From positions 62,001 to 126,000 of the forward strand of contig OZ251242.1 in NCBI GenBank assembly GCA_965240325.2: DNA of 64,000 nt, in the 5' to 3' direction. The translations under genes were made by a program, and so were the position numbers. Within the stretch, counting starts at the first letter, position 1. Each line of letters begins with the position of its first letter. This document shows, in pieces, positions 9,908 to 19,873 of this stretch. The notes under the pieces were generated by a model, which was given only the letters and a program-made list of their open reading frames with translations, was not told the origin of the DNA and did not search any database. Source of the stretch: Rebecca billardiae RCC1528. Its lineage: Eukaryota > Haptophyta.

Positions 9908-11330
9908 TCATACTGACGCGGCGGTGCCCGGCGCGGCCGGCGCCGGCGCCGACTGCTTGCGAGCTTCCGAGCACTCGGCCTTCTTGCACAGCCACCCTCG
10001 GAGATCGATCTTCTGGCACGTCGGGCAGCGTCTCGCCTTCGCCATCGGGCAGGGCGACACGCCGCACGAGCAGGTCTGGTGACAGCGGTCGAAGCTCGCC
10101 TCGAGCTCAGCAGCAGCTGCCTCCGCCTCCGCCTTCTTCCGCGCACGCTCGGATGCGGCCGCCGCCTTGCGCGCCGCCTCGGCCTCCTTCTGCGCGGTCT
10201 GCGCGGCCTTCTGCGTGTTGATCTCACGCAACGACCACGAGCCGTTTTGGCTGTCGAGCCGCGTGTTGTCCGGCTTCGGCGCGGCGAGCTCCACGGCGGG
10301 CACTGGAAGGACACCGAGCTGGTCTGCGAGCTCACCCGGGTCGAACCTCACCGCCTTGCGCACCGCGGCGAGCTCGGCGTCGTGCTCATCACGCTCGCGC
10401 ACGAGCTTGGCGGCCTGGCGGCCGGAGTACTCCTTGGCGAGCTCGAGCTTGGCGCGGAGGGCTGGAGCAGTGTTCGAGCGCATCCCCGCAGGCGTGGCTG
10501 TGAACGCACTAAACGTAGGTGATGCGTGCGCGCCAGAGGGCTCGCCGTCGTCGGCCGAGCGCGCAGCCCCGCGCTCCGGAGTGCTTGGCGCCGCTGCCGG
10601 CGCCGCCGCCGCGAGCGACGCGGCATCGGCCTCCTCCTCTTGCCGCCTGCGCTCCGCCTTCGCCTGTGCGGCATCGAGACGATCCACGAAGTCCTTCCTG
10701 TTGATCTGGTCCGGGTCCAACACGTTGCCCGTGATGCCCACCTTGCGCCACGCGTTGATGATGTCAAAGGTGTCACACCACGAGAACCACGCACCCGGCG
10801 TGGACAGCTCCTCACAGCCGCCGAGGATCTGGAGGAACTCGCGGAGGCCGATCGTGGGCTCCTTGCCGTAGCTCGCCGTGTACGCGTGCTTGAAAGACGC
10901 CAGGCCCTTCTGGTATTGCGAGTGGAACTTGTGGTTGTACTGATCGAGAGCCTTCACGGTGCGTGCGGCCGCGCGAGGGCGGAGAGGTGATTGTGCGCGC
11001 GTCGCGCGCGCGCGCCGGGCCGATTGCACGCCAGGTACACCCGGGGCACGCGCGCGCGCCGGAGAGGCGCTGCAGCCGTCCGCGCGCACGGGCGCCTACC
11101 TGTAGGAAGTGCGACGTGTTCGGCTCCTCGGTGAAGATGCGGATGCCGAACTCGGACTCAGCAGTGCCGAGGGCTGCGAGCACGTCCTCCGTGTACCGCG
11201 ACGAGTGGTTGTCGAGCAACAGCACGATCGGGAAGGCGATGGGCTCCAGCCCCGCAGCCACCAGAGCTGCGTTGAGGTCACCAGACGCGCCGACAGGCCG
11301 CCTAGCCCTGCCGCGCGGCGCCCGCCACAC
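9908..11330 (-). pseudogene. DDE (pogo/Tigger-like DDE_1) transposase remnant
   Basis: Two blocks on the minus strand join across an intron. Block 1 (about 11280 to 11100) carries LLLDNHSSR, the region of the second catalytic Asp, and ends in EEPNTSHFLQ. Block 2 (10951-9908) begins ALDQYN, the third catalytic Asp region of DDE_1 enzymes. The junction is phase 0 with donor GTAGGC at 11099 and acceptor AAG just above 10951, unlike the GTGC..CAG introns of the host genes. The C-terminus has a charged Ala/Glu/Lys helix, then a Cys-rich tail (CHQTCSCG.., CPTCQK..). The DNA-binding N-terminus and the first catalytic Asp are not found upstream, where the sequence runs into the promoter of the next gene. 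I infer a 5'-truncated, inactive copy. The 3' open frame is long and intact, so partial domestication cannot be excluded. Confidence 0.65.
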
Positions 11331-11499
11331 AGCAGCCGCTGCGCGAGGTGCGTCGCCATCGCCGGGTCTGAAAGACGAAGCAGTCCGAAAAACGAAGCAG
11401 CGACCTGTAGTCGTTTTCGTCGGACGAGCGACTGCGTGCTGGCGATTTCGGAAATGGCTGGCTGCATGCGCGTCCGTGGGTCTTCACCGTCACGGCAGC

Positions 11500-12636
11500 A
11501 TGGCGCCGCAAACGGCGCGGGTCGGCATCGCGACGGTGGTGGCGCGGCGCGCGTACGTGCCGCTGCTGGCGGCGTGGCTCCACTCGATCGGCTCGGCGCA
11601 GCTGCGCTCGCGCGTGCGCGCCGACGTGCTGCTCCTCCACTGCCGCACGCACACGCGCGCGCTCGGCGCGATCGCGCAGTGCGCGCGCGACGCGTTTCCC
11701 GCCACGCGCGTCTCGCTGCTCGAGTCGTGCGTGGCGCACCCGTCGGAGAACCACACGCACTTCCACCGCGCGCGCGCGCTGCACACCGCGCACGAGCGCT
11801 TCCTCGACACCTTCCACTGGCTCTCCCTCTTCGGCGCGACGCATTACGAGTTGATTCTCTTCCTGGACGTGGACACGGTGGTGCTGCGGCCGCTGGACGG
11901 GCTGTTCGAGGAGTTCGGGGCGGCGGGGCCGGGCGAGGCGGCGCGCGGAGCCGCGCCGCGCGCCGGCGCGCCGCCGCCGATCCCGCTGGCGTGCGTGCAG
12001 GTCGAGCGCAACGAGGCGTGCAACTCGGGCGCCGTGCTGCTGCGGCCGAGCGCGGCCGTGCACGCGCACGTCCGCGCGGCGCTCGCCAAGCTGGCGGCCG
12101 CGCGCGCGTTCGTGCTGAGCGACCAGAGCTTCTTCAACCTGATGTTCCGCGGCTGCCGCACGCTGCTCGACCGCGCGTACAACTACGCGTGGGTCCCCGC
12201 CGGCGCGCCCATCCCCGCCAGCACGGCGGTGCTTCACTTCCAGGGGATGCACGGCTGGAACAAGCCGGTCGACTTCTCACGAGGGGGCCTCCTGCGGTAC
12301 AACCGGAGCGCGCCGGACTGGCCCGTGTTCCGGATCTTCGAGGCGCAGCTCGCGCCGCTCGCGGCGTGCTACGAGCGCGCCGCCGCGCGCGCCGCGCCCG
12401 CCGCGCCGCTGCCGCCGCTCTACCCGGACGCCGCCGCCGCGGCCGCGGCCCCGGCCGTGCGCGCGCACCGCGTGGAGCACGCGCTCGGCAACTTTGACGC
12501 GGGCGCGAAGCGCGCGCTCAAGGCGGAGGCGCTGCTGCCGGTGGACGGGGCGGGCGCGCCGCTCGCGGGCGGGCGCAAGGGCGCGAGCGCGCCGGGCGCT
12601 GGCCGCCACTACTGCGCGCTGCCGCGGCCGCCGTGA
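11500..12636 (+). CDS. GT8-like (glycogenin-type) glycosyltransferase
   Basis: 378 residues. The ATG at 11500 is the first in frame that directly precedes the conserved fold (R-V-G-I-A-T-V-V); the open frame extends further upstream only as low-complexity sequence. Diagnostic features are the nucleotide-sugar/metal motif LFLDVDTVVL (around residue 121), C-N-S-G-A-V-L-L and S-D-Q-S-F-F-N in the mid region, and HFQGMHGWNKP, the C-terminal H-x-x-G-x-x-K-P signature of GT8 enzymes. These families transfer sugars from UDP- or GDP-sugars onto proteins or glycans. Donor and acceptor cannot be told from sequence. There is no clear signal peptide or membrane anchor, so a cytosolic or peripheral enzyme is possible. 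Ala-rich stretches near residues 150 and 305-320 are lineage-style insertions. Single exon. Confidence 0.75.
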   Translation: MAPQTARVGIATVVARRAYVPLLAAWLHSIGSAQLRSRVRADVLLLHCRTHTRALGAIAQCARDAFPATRVSLLESCVAHPSENHTHFHRARALHTAHERFLDTFHWLSLFGATHYELILFLDVDTVVLRPLDGLFEEFGAAGPGEAARGAAPRAGAPPPIPLACVQVERNEACNSGAVLLRPSAAVHAHVRAALAKLAAARAFVLSDQSFFNLMFRGCRTLLDRAYNYAWVPAGAPIPASTAVLHFQGMHGWNKPVDFSRGGLLRYNRSAPDWPVFRIFEAQLAPLAACYERAAARAAPAAPLPPLYPDAAAAAAAPAVRAHRVEHALGNFDAGAKRALKAEALLPVDGAGAPLAGGRKGASAPGAGRHYCALPRPP

Positions 12637-12775
12637 CGGCAGGTAGCAGTCTCCACGGCGGCTGATGCCCGCCACTGTGTGGACGGATGATATGGATCGT
12701 GCGGTTACTACTTGACTCTGCTGTTGACGAACCGGATTGGTCGTCGAGCTCGCTTGACGATATCGAGCGCTGTCC

Positions 12776-14380
12776 ATGGGCGGAATCCGTCGGAACAGCT
12801 TCGGCGGAACGCACTTTCAGGCTCGGCGCGACGTCAGGCGCATCAGCAGTGGCAGCAGCAGGCCGCCCGGGCCGGCCGCGATGACGACGGGCACCGCCGA
12901 GACGCGGTGCGGTGCGCGGCTGGCCGAGCTGCCCGCGGACGTGCTCGCGCGGATCCTCGAGCTCGTCGAGGACGCGCTCGACATCGCGCGCCTCGGCCGC
13001 GCGTGCCGCGCCTTCCGCGCTCCGCACGGCGCGCGCGGGCGCTCGCTGGTCGAGGCCGAGCTGCGCGCGCGCGCGCACCGCCGCGGGTGGCGGATCCCGC
13101 GCTGGCTCGCGCACGGCGTGGGCTCGTGGACGGACGCGCTGCTGCTGCACGAGCTCCGCCGCCGCGCCGGCGCCAGCTGCGCCGCCTCCGCCGGCGCGCT
13201 CGTCTCGGCCTTTGTCGACCGCGACGGTCGTCTGCTCGCGTGCGGCGGGCTGGCGCGCGGCGCCGAGCGGCACGCGCACGCGATGCGGCTGAACGCGGCG
13301 GCGGCGCTCGGGCTGGGCGTGGTGCCCGCGCCGGGCGAGGACGTCCTCGCCCCGTGGCCGCAGCCCACCGTCCCGCCCGCCGCCGTGCGCGTCGTCTCCG
13401 TCTCCGCCGGTCCGATGCACCTGCTGGCGCTCGCGGCCGACGGCGGCGTGTACAGCTGCGGCGAGGGGCGCGCGGGCGCGCTCGGGCACGGGGACGGCGA
13501 GCGGCGGTACGCGCCGACGCGGATCGGCGGCCTCGGCGGCGCGCGTGCCGTCAGCGTCTCCGCCGGCCTGCAGCACTCCCTCATCCTCAGCGCGGCCGGC
13601 GCCGTCTTCTCGTGCGGCGCTGGCGCACACGGAGAGCTTGGCCACGGCGACAGGCTGGGCGGCGGCGCGCCGCGGCGCGTGGAGGCGCTGCGCGGGGTGC
13701 GCGTGCGCGCGGTGGCGGCGGGGGACGAGCACAGCCTCTTCCTCGACGAGCACGGCGCCGTCCACGCCTGCGGCTCCGGCCGGGGCGGCCGGCTCGGGCT
13801 CGGCGACCATGGCGGACGCACCGCGCCGTGCCGGCTGCGCGCACCCTCGCTCTGCGGCGTAACCGTCGTCGGCATCTCGGCGGGCGGCGCGCACAACCTG
13901 CTCGTCGGCGCGGGCGGCGAGCTGTTCGCCTTCGGCTTCGGCGCGTCGGGCGAGCTCGGCCTCGGCGCCGACGCCCCGCAGATGCAGCCGACGCCCGCGC
14001 GCGTGCCTCTCCCGGAGGGCGCGCGCGCGGCGCTCGCTTGCGCCGGCAACTGGCACAGCCTGGTGGTGGCGGAGGGCGGCGCGGTGTACGCGTTCGGCTG
14101 CGGGGGGCGCGGCCAGCTGGGGCTGGGCGACCTGCACCCGCGGCTCGAGCCGCGCCGGCTCGAGCTCGGCACGCACACACCCGTCGTGTGCGCCTCCGCC
14201 AGCCGGTGCTGGGAGCCTTGGTCATGTGTGTCGCTGCTCACGGACGCGCGCGGCCGCGCGTACGCGTGCGGCGCGGGCAAGGGCTGGCGGCTGGGCGGCG
14301 GCGACGAGGCGGAGCGGCTCACGGCGGAGCGCGTGCGCGAGGACTCGGACGGCGCGCCGCTGCGGCTGCTCGTGCACTGA
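12776..14380 (+). CDS. F-box/RCC1-repeat protein
   Basis: 534 residues if translation starts at 12776; an in-frame ATG at 12881 sits directly before the conserved part and is a good alternative. The N-terminus has an F-box-like helix set (L-A-E-L-P-A-D-V-L-A-R-I-L-E-L-V). At least six RCC1 blades follow, each with a G-x-[VL]-[YF]-x-[CF]-G-x-G...G-x-L-G-x-G-D core (for example SCGEGRAGALGHGD and FGCGGRGQLGLGD), enough for a seven-bladed propeller with the degenerate first repeat. RCC1 propellers act in Ran exchange or as protein-binding platforms. With an F-box, a role as an SCF ubiquitin-ligase substrate receptor is the usual inference. No GEF-specific residues were checked. Single exon, same strand as its neighbours. 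Confidence 0.8.
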   Translation: MGGIRRNSFGGTHFQARRDVRRISSGSSRPPGPAAMTTGTAETRCGARLAELPADVLARILELVEDALDIARLGRACRAFRAPHGARGRSLVEAELRARAHRRGWRIPRWLAHGVGSWTDALLLHELRRRAGASCAASAGALVSAFVDRDGRLLACGGLARGAERHAHAMRLNAAAALGLGVVPAPGEDVLAPWPQPTVPPAAVRVVSVSAGPMHLLALAADGGVYSCGEGRAGALGHGDGERRYAPTRIGGLGGARAVSVSAGLQHSLILSAAGAVFSCGAGAHGELGHGDRLGGGAPRRVEALRGVRVRAVAAGDEHSLFLDEHGAVHACGSGRGGRLGLGDHGGRTAPCRLRAPSLCGVTVVGISAGGAHNLLVGAGGELFAFGFGASGELGLGADAPQMQPTPARVPLPEGARAALACAGNWHSLVVAEGGAVYAFGCGGRGQLGLGDLHPRLEPRRLELGTHTPVVCASASRCWEPWSCVSLLTDARGRAYACGAGKGWRLGGGDEAERLTAERVREDSDGAPLRLLVH

Positions 14381-14838
14381 GCCGCCGCACTCAGCCGCCG
14401 CACTCAGCCGCCGCGCCGGCCGCAGCCGGCCGCCGTGAGGCGAGGCGGCGGTGGCGGCGCCGCCGATTGGCCGCGACGACGCGCCGTGGCGTTGGCATGA
14501 CCGTTGGCCGTGCTGGCGCGGCTCTGGTGGCAGCGCACAGCGCTGACAGCGACGCTCCCGCGGTCGGCGTCACCGGGCTCGCCGCGACTCGCCATCTCGT
14601 CGCAATCTCGTCGCAATCTCGTCGCAATCTCGCGTCGCAATCTCGTCGCGTCTGTACTTTGTACTACTCGCGCGTGTGGCGGTGTGCCGCCTGCAGCCTG
14701 CTGATGGGGCGAGCGCGCCGTGCTATTGCGGATGTGCTGCCGCGTGGGCCGGGCAATGCCGCCATCTCATAAGTCATAGTGCCCCAGAGCCGTCACTGTC
14801 GAAGCACTCATTGGCATAATGGCATATAATCTGTTGCC
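14381..14838. other. Intergenic region upstream of the ABHD gene
   Basis: No gene seen. It starts with three copies of a GCCGCACTCA-type repeat right after the RCC1 stop codon, holds an 11-bp tandem repeat (14593-14653) and a GCCGCCAT octamer (14758-14765) 74 bp before the next ATG. The last 40 bases are AT-rich and probably contain the promoter or 5' UTR. Confidence 0.5.
14593..14653. repeat. 11-bp tandem repeat, about five copies
   Basis: The unit CGTCGCAATCT is repeated head to tail with one extra CG before the fourth copy. Confidence 0.85.
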
Positions 14839-16500
14839 ATGGACGTCATGCTCACACTCGGCCTCCCGCAGCCCATCCCCGCATCCGGGCCGGCCGTTTG
14901 CGAGCCCGCGTCCGGCGCTTGTGATCTGGCCGGAAGCCTTGCGCCCTTCTCGAGGTTTCGGCGGCCCCAGATTCCCCCGACGCAGCAGCCGCAGCGCAGC
15001 AGGCCGTGGCGTCCTCGCGCCGCGCGTGAGCCGAGCAGCAGCACGCTCGCACGCACGCTCGTGCGCTGGGCGCGCGAGCAGCTGCGCGTCGTCATGCGCC
15101 TGCTCGTGCTCGCCATCACCGCGCTCGGCGGCGGCCGCCTGCGCGCGCCCGCCGCCGCGCCCGCCGCCGCCGCGCGCCGCGCGCCGCCGCCGCGCCACCA
15201 CCCCGCCGTCGTGCCGCCGGGCGTGACGGACGAGCAGGGCGTGTACTGCGCGGAAGGCGCGGCGCTCGCGCAGCGCGTGCTCGCGGAGTGCCCGCAGCTC
15301 CACCCCGCGAGCTACTACGCGCCGCCCCCGCTCTGGGGCTCCAACGGCCACGCGCAGACCATCCTTGCATCCGTGCTGCGCGCCACGCGCCGCGTCGAGT
15401 ACGCGCGCGAGCTGCTGCGCACGCCGGACGGGGGCACGCTCGCGCTGGACCTGCTCGTGCGCGTGGAGGAGGACGTCGCGTCGAAGGGCGAGGGCGCCAC
15501 CATCCGCCCGCTCACGCCCGCCGACGCGGCCGAGCGCGGCGCTGGGAGCGCGCGCGGCGCCCCGCCGTTTCTGCTGCTCACCTCGGGGCTGGGCGGCGGC
15601 TCCCAGGACGCGTACGTGCGCAGCATGGCGGCGGCGGCGGCGCGCGAGGGGTGGCGCGTGGGCGTGCTCAACATGCGCTCGTGCGGCGGCTCGCCCGTCA
15701 CCTCTCCGCGCCTCTTCTCCGCCCACCGCGGCTCGACGGACGACCTGCGACTCGCGGTCGCGCACGCGCGCGCGTGCGCACACCTCGCGGCGCACTCGCC
15801 GGTGCTGGCGGCGATGGGCTGGTCGAACGGCGCGACGATCGTGAACAACGCGCTGGCGGAGCAGGAGGAGGAGGGCGCGCGATCGGGGGGCCTCCCGCGC
15901 GGCGCATCGCGCATCGACGCCGCCGTCTCCCTCGCAGGCCCGCTTGACATGCCGGGCTGCGAGGCCAACCTGCGCCGCCCCTTCCACGCCGCCGTGTACG
16001 ACCGCTCGATCGCGGCCGGGCTGGTGCGCAACTTCCGGCAGTCGGGCGCGGAGGCGGTGTTCGAGCGGGCGCAGGCGGGCGGCGGGTGCGTGGCGGCGTG
16101 GGACGGCGCGCCCCTCCGCGTCGACGTCGACGCGCTCATGCGCAGCACCACCATCCGTCAGATTGACGAAGCGCTCACGCGCCGAACCTTTGGCTTCGAC
16201 TCGGTCGACGCCTACTACGCGGACGCGTCGAGCGCGCAGCGGCTGGGCGACGTGCGCGTGCCGCTGCTGCTGCTCAACGCGCACGACGACCCGCTCGCGC
16301 CGGGGCGCACGCTGCCGTACGCCGCGGTCCGCGCCTCCGAGCACGTGCTGCTCGCCCTCACCGCCCACGGCGGCCACCTCGGCTGGTGCGACGCCGCGCG
16401 GCCGTTCGGCCCCCCCCGCTGGGCGGAGGACGCGGCCTGCGCCTTCCTGGCGAGTGCGCTCGGCCTCGGGGACGAGGTGCGCAGCCCGCGCTGGCTCTGA
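14839..16500 (+). CDS. ABHD1/3/15-type (YheT-like) alpha/beta hydrolase
   Basis: 553 residues from the ATG at 14839; a second in-frame ATG at 15094 begins a hydrophobic leader (M-R-L-L-V-L-A-I-T-A-L) that would make a better signal or anchor, so the start is uncertain. The family signature W-G-S-N-G-H-A-Q-T-I near residue 172 is typical of the YheT/ABHD3 group. The nucleophile elbow is GWSNG (Ser near residue 328), the acid lies in HDDPLAP (near 481) and the catalytic His in HGGHLGW (near 512). The NMRSCGGSP stretch matches the N-x-R-G-x-x-x-S block of the family. Relatives hydrolyse phospholipids or short-chain esters and are often membrane-anchored; the substrate here is unknown. Single exon. 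Confidence 0.85.
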   Translation: MDVMLTLGLPQPIPASGPAVCEPASGACDLAGSLAPFSRFRRPQIPPTQQPQRSRPWRPRAAREPSSSTLARTLVRWAREQLRVVMRLLVLAITALGGGRLRAPAAAPAAAARRAPPPRHHPAVVPPGVTDEQGVYCAEGAALAQRVLAECPQLHPASYYAPPPLWGSNGHAQTILASVLRATRRVEYARELLRTPDGGTLALDLLVRVEEDVASKGEGATIRPLTPADAAERGAGSARGAPPFLLLTSGLGGGSQDAYVRSMAAAAAREGWRVGVLNMRSCGGSPVTSPRLFSAHRGSTDDLRLAVAHARACAHLAAHSPVLAAMGWSNGATIVNNALAEQEEEGARSGGLPRGASRIDAAVSLAGPLDMPGCEANLRRPFHAAVYDRSIAAGLVRNFRQSGAEAVFERAQAGGGCVAAWDGAPLRVDVDALMRSTTIRQIDEALTRRTFGFDSVDAYYADASSAQRLGDVRVPLLLLNAHDDPLAPGRTLPYAAVRASEHVLLALTAHGGHLGWCDAARPFGPPRWAEDAACAFLASALGLGDEVRSPRWL

Positions 16501-17719
16501 GCGCGGCGGCGGGCGGGCTGCGGCGGGCGCGGCCGGGCGCGCCGATGCGGGCGCGTGCGCTGCGCCGTCGCGGCCGGGCGCGCGCATGACGATCGACCCC
16601 GACGATCGACGAGCCCAGAGCATTTAGCTACTGCTATACTGCTGCTACTATATACTGCTGCTACTGCTGGTGCGTTAGGACTCGGTGCGGCCGCCCGGCA
16701 GGGGCGGCGCGGGCCCGTCGTCGTATCCGCGGCGAGAATACCGGCACCGGCCTCGTCGTCAACGTCTGAACGTGTAAATCAGTCGGTGGTCCACCGGCGA
16801 GTTATTTAGTAAATTAAATATATGCTGTGGCGTATGCGTTATAACGGAGTTATATAACCGAGTGTGTCGGGAGGCTGGAAAGGCGACGCGCAGCTGGTGG
16901 ACAAGGGCCGCCGCCATCGTCTTCTAGGTCCTGCAGGTAGTTGTAGCCGATTTCCGGAGCTCAGTCAGTCAGTCGGCCGCCTCGGAGCTATCCTTTATCA
17001 TCATCATCATCCATCATGGCGGCCGCTGGTCCTTTCAGATGAAACGGGCGGCGGCTTTCATATATATCGCGCCCAATAACCACACTGGCTCCGCCGCCTC
17101 TATAACTGTACCCGCTCCTCTCCACTATCCGGCGCTCGAGATCATATCCAAGATCATCTTAAGTCGGCATGGCAGCTTATTATTATACCAAAGTTCATCA
17201 AGCAGCCCACCTAGCTGACCTAGCAGAGCTCGCTCGATCATCGGTTACACGACCTTTCCGCTTTCGGGCCAAGCTGCTCATCTCTAGGCCACCCCTGCTT
17301 GCCTGCGCATCGCCATCAGCAAAGCCCGAGGTCTCATCTCCTCTGCGTTCCTTGCTTGTGCTCGTTGCGAAACCCGCCATGGCGCCCCTGCAGCCTCCGT
17401 TGTGGTTGACGACCTTGTCGTCAGGCCTGTGAGTCAGTGCTGCGCTTGCCTGAGCCAGGGACCTTGCTGCCACGCTGGCGCAGTCTGCGCGCAGCTTTGG
17501 CACCGTCGGCTCAGTCGCTCTTCCCGTTCAGCCAGGGTCAAATCCCCACCATGCGCAAGTATATATATATATACATCACCATTTCTGCATGGTGTGTATC
17601 ATCGGCATTTGCTGTATGCTCACATATGTGCTGCAATACCTGCCCTCGCATGCACATCACGCAGACTGTGGGTGATGTTCGTCCATACTCAATGGCGTCG
17701 CGTCGCTTTCTATGCAGGA

Positions 17720-17721
<2 letters not shown>

Positions 17722-17784
<63 letters not shown>
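17722..17784. repeat. (AC)n microsatellite
   Basis: About 31 uninterrupted AC dinucleotides, followed directly by a TGTA-type tract. Confidence 0.95.
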
Positions 17785-17788
<4 letters not shown>

Positions 17789-17856
17789 TGTATGTATGTA
17801 TGTATGTATATATGTATGTATGTATGTATGTATAAATATATATATATATATATATC
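17785..17856. repeat. (TGTA)n followed by (TA)n microsatellite
   Basis: About eleven TGTA units with one TATA interruption, then a short run of TA dinucleotides. Confidence 0.9.
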
Positions 17857-19873
17857 AGCAATATAATCCGACTGCTAGTAATACGACGTCGTCGTAGTAG
17901 ACGTAGTGCCGTGCCCGGGCGGTTTCGGCGGTCGCGCGTCGATCGCCGACGACATCGCGTATAGTAGTCAATGTCATTGACGATGAATTATCAATATATA
18001 ATACTTAAATGCGCGGCATCACGGCATGCCGGCGCGCGCGGCGTTCGGCGTTGCCAGCTGCTTCGTCGGCCGCATATAGGCTCTCGTACACTCGTACAGG
18101 CAATCGCGCGGGCGCAATAAGTTATTGCGATGAATATAAGGGGTTAAGCCACTATAACTGTCAGGCAGCCGCCATCGTGCGGCGACGTGCCCACGGCCGA
18201 CGTGCGCGAATTTGTGCGACGGCGGCAGCGACGAGGTCGCGGTCCCCGGCCGCTCCGACGCGCTCTTGACTTCCGCGTGGGACGTGCGGAGGTCAAGAAC
18301 CCATCCTACTCGTCGCCGGTGCCAACCTCGCCGCTAGCGGCGTCGCACAAATTTGATGATTGGTACCTTGGGCATGGCCCGCGGCCCGCATGCCAGGTCC
18401 GCGCGGCGCTCTGTGGGCAAGCGAGCCAAGGGGCGCAGCGAGTCCGGTGCGGCTGTCGTACGGGTCGAGCGCGAGCGCCGAGTCGCAGCCGCGCGCGCGC
18501 CGCGCCGCTGGCGCCGGGTCGCCCGGGGGAGAAGGCGCAGCTGCAGTGCTCCTCTGCCATCACGCGATCCGCCGGCAGAAAGACCAGACTTTGCGCCCAG
18601 TTTTGACCAAAACGATGGGTTTTTAACTCCGCGCGATCTGGGTAACCTGACACTTATAGTGGCTCGGCCCTTTAGTGAATAAGAAGTCGTAGTCATCAGA
18701 GATCTCATAGCACGGTCTAGTCTGGCGGGTTTCTTCGCCGCTCGGTAGCCCCTAAGCCCGAGCGCAGCCTACGGAGTCTCAGTTTCTTAGCTAGGTCCGC
18801 CCGCCGCGCAGGCGCGGGGGGCGCACGAGGGGGCAGAGCCGCCCCCGCTGAGTCTTTAGGCCCGGCCGGCGAGGCAGCGAAGAAAATTTTGGGCCATTAC
18901 TTATTTGGATAGCAAATCTGGCATCATGAGGTTGCATCCTGGATGCTACGGTGCACCAGCCAATAAGAGTCAGTCATCAGGAGAAGTCGGGACTTGGCCT
19001 GTACATGAGCTAGTACATCATACTCGTAGTCGGGCCGCGCGCCGCGGGCCCGCACGGGCCGGCACTCTGCACTCACGGGCCACTGCGTCAGCCTCGTCGG
19101 CGGACCACGTCAGCGGTCGTCCGGCCGGTAGCAATGACGACGTAGTCCCGCGCAGTTTGATTTCTTCGTGTGACGACTATGCGTATATATATATATATAG
19201 CGAACCAGCCAATAATAATAATATCGCTAGTCTCAGTTTCTAGGCCAGATCCGCAGATAGCATCAAGCCCCATAATATATATATCGTCATCATTGTCAGC
19301 ATTGTTTCATCCGCCGTAGTTGGCGATCACGTGCTGCTGATGACAGCTCGTACGTTATTTAGATTCGCGGCGGCCCCGGGCCCGGCGCCGGCGGGCGGCG
19401 CCGGGCGCCCGGGCGCCGCGTATAACTCGATGGCGCGCGTCAATTGGGCGCTACTACTGATCGACTGCTGCTGCTGTAGTACTGACGCGTCACTCATCAT
19501 CAGCAGCAGCATGCGACGTCGTTCCGAGCAGCATACGACTGGCATTGATGTCTTCAGCCTGATTATTGGTAGTGCCGCGCCCACCCCGACTCACCCGGCG
19601 CTCACACTGACTGTCGCGCTCAGCGCCGCCACCGACTCACTCACTCACGGACGGAGTGACGGAGCCAGCAGCCCCACGGCGCCATGGGCATGGCACTCGC
19701 ATCGAGGCCGCTGCCGACCCGGCCGCGTGCGCCGTGCGCCGCGCGGCTGGGCGGCGCACGCGCGAGCCGGGCGCCGCCGCGCCGGCTCGGCGCGCGGCGC
19801 CGCGGCCGAGCGCGCCCGTTGCAGCGCGCGCGCACGGCCGACGGCTGCGGCCGCGCGCTGGGCGGTGTGGCCC

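Larger units (their letters stand above)
16501..19873. other. Gene-poor spacer with microsatellites
   Basis: No supportable gene. Composition is clearly more AT-rich than the coding DNA. It contains a dinucleotide/tetranucleotide microsatellite block (17722-17856), scattered AT runs, three GCCGCCAT/ATGGCGGC octamers (16910, 17016, 18168) and an imperfect inverted pair around 18290 and 18630. Short open frames such as 17169-17432 have no recognisable motif. Confidence 0.5.

Noticed and set aside
17469-17560. tRNA-like T-arm (GGGTCAAATCCCC) near 17536
   Set aside because: The T-loop lacks the invariant TT and I could not pair an acceptor stem or D-arm around it.
18290-18630. Imperfect inverted pair (GGAGGTCAAGAACCCATCCT and complement near 18630)
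   Set aside because: Only about 15 of 20 positions match and no target duplication or internal gene was seen; too weak to call an element.
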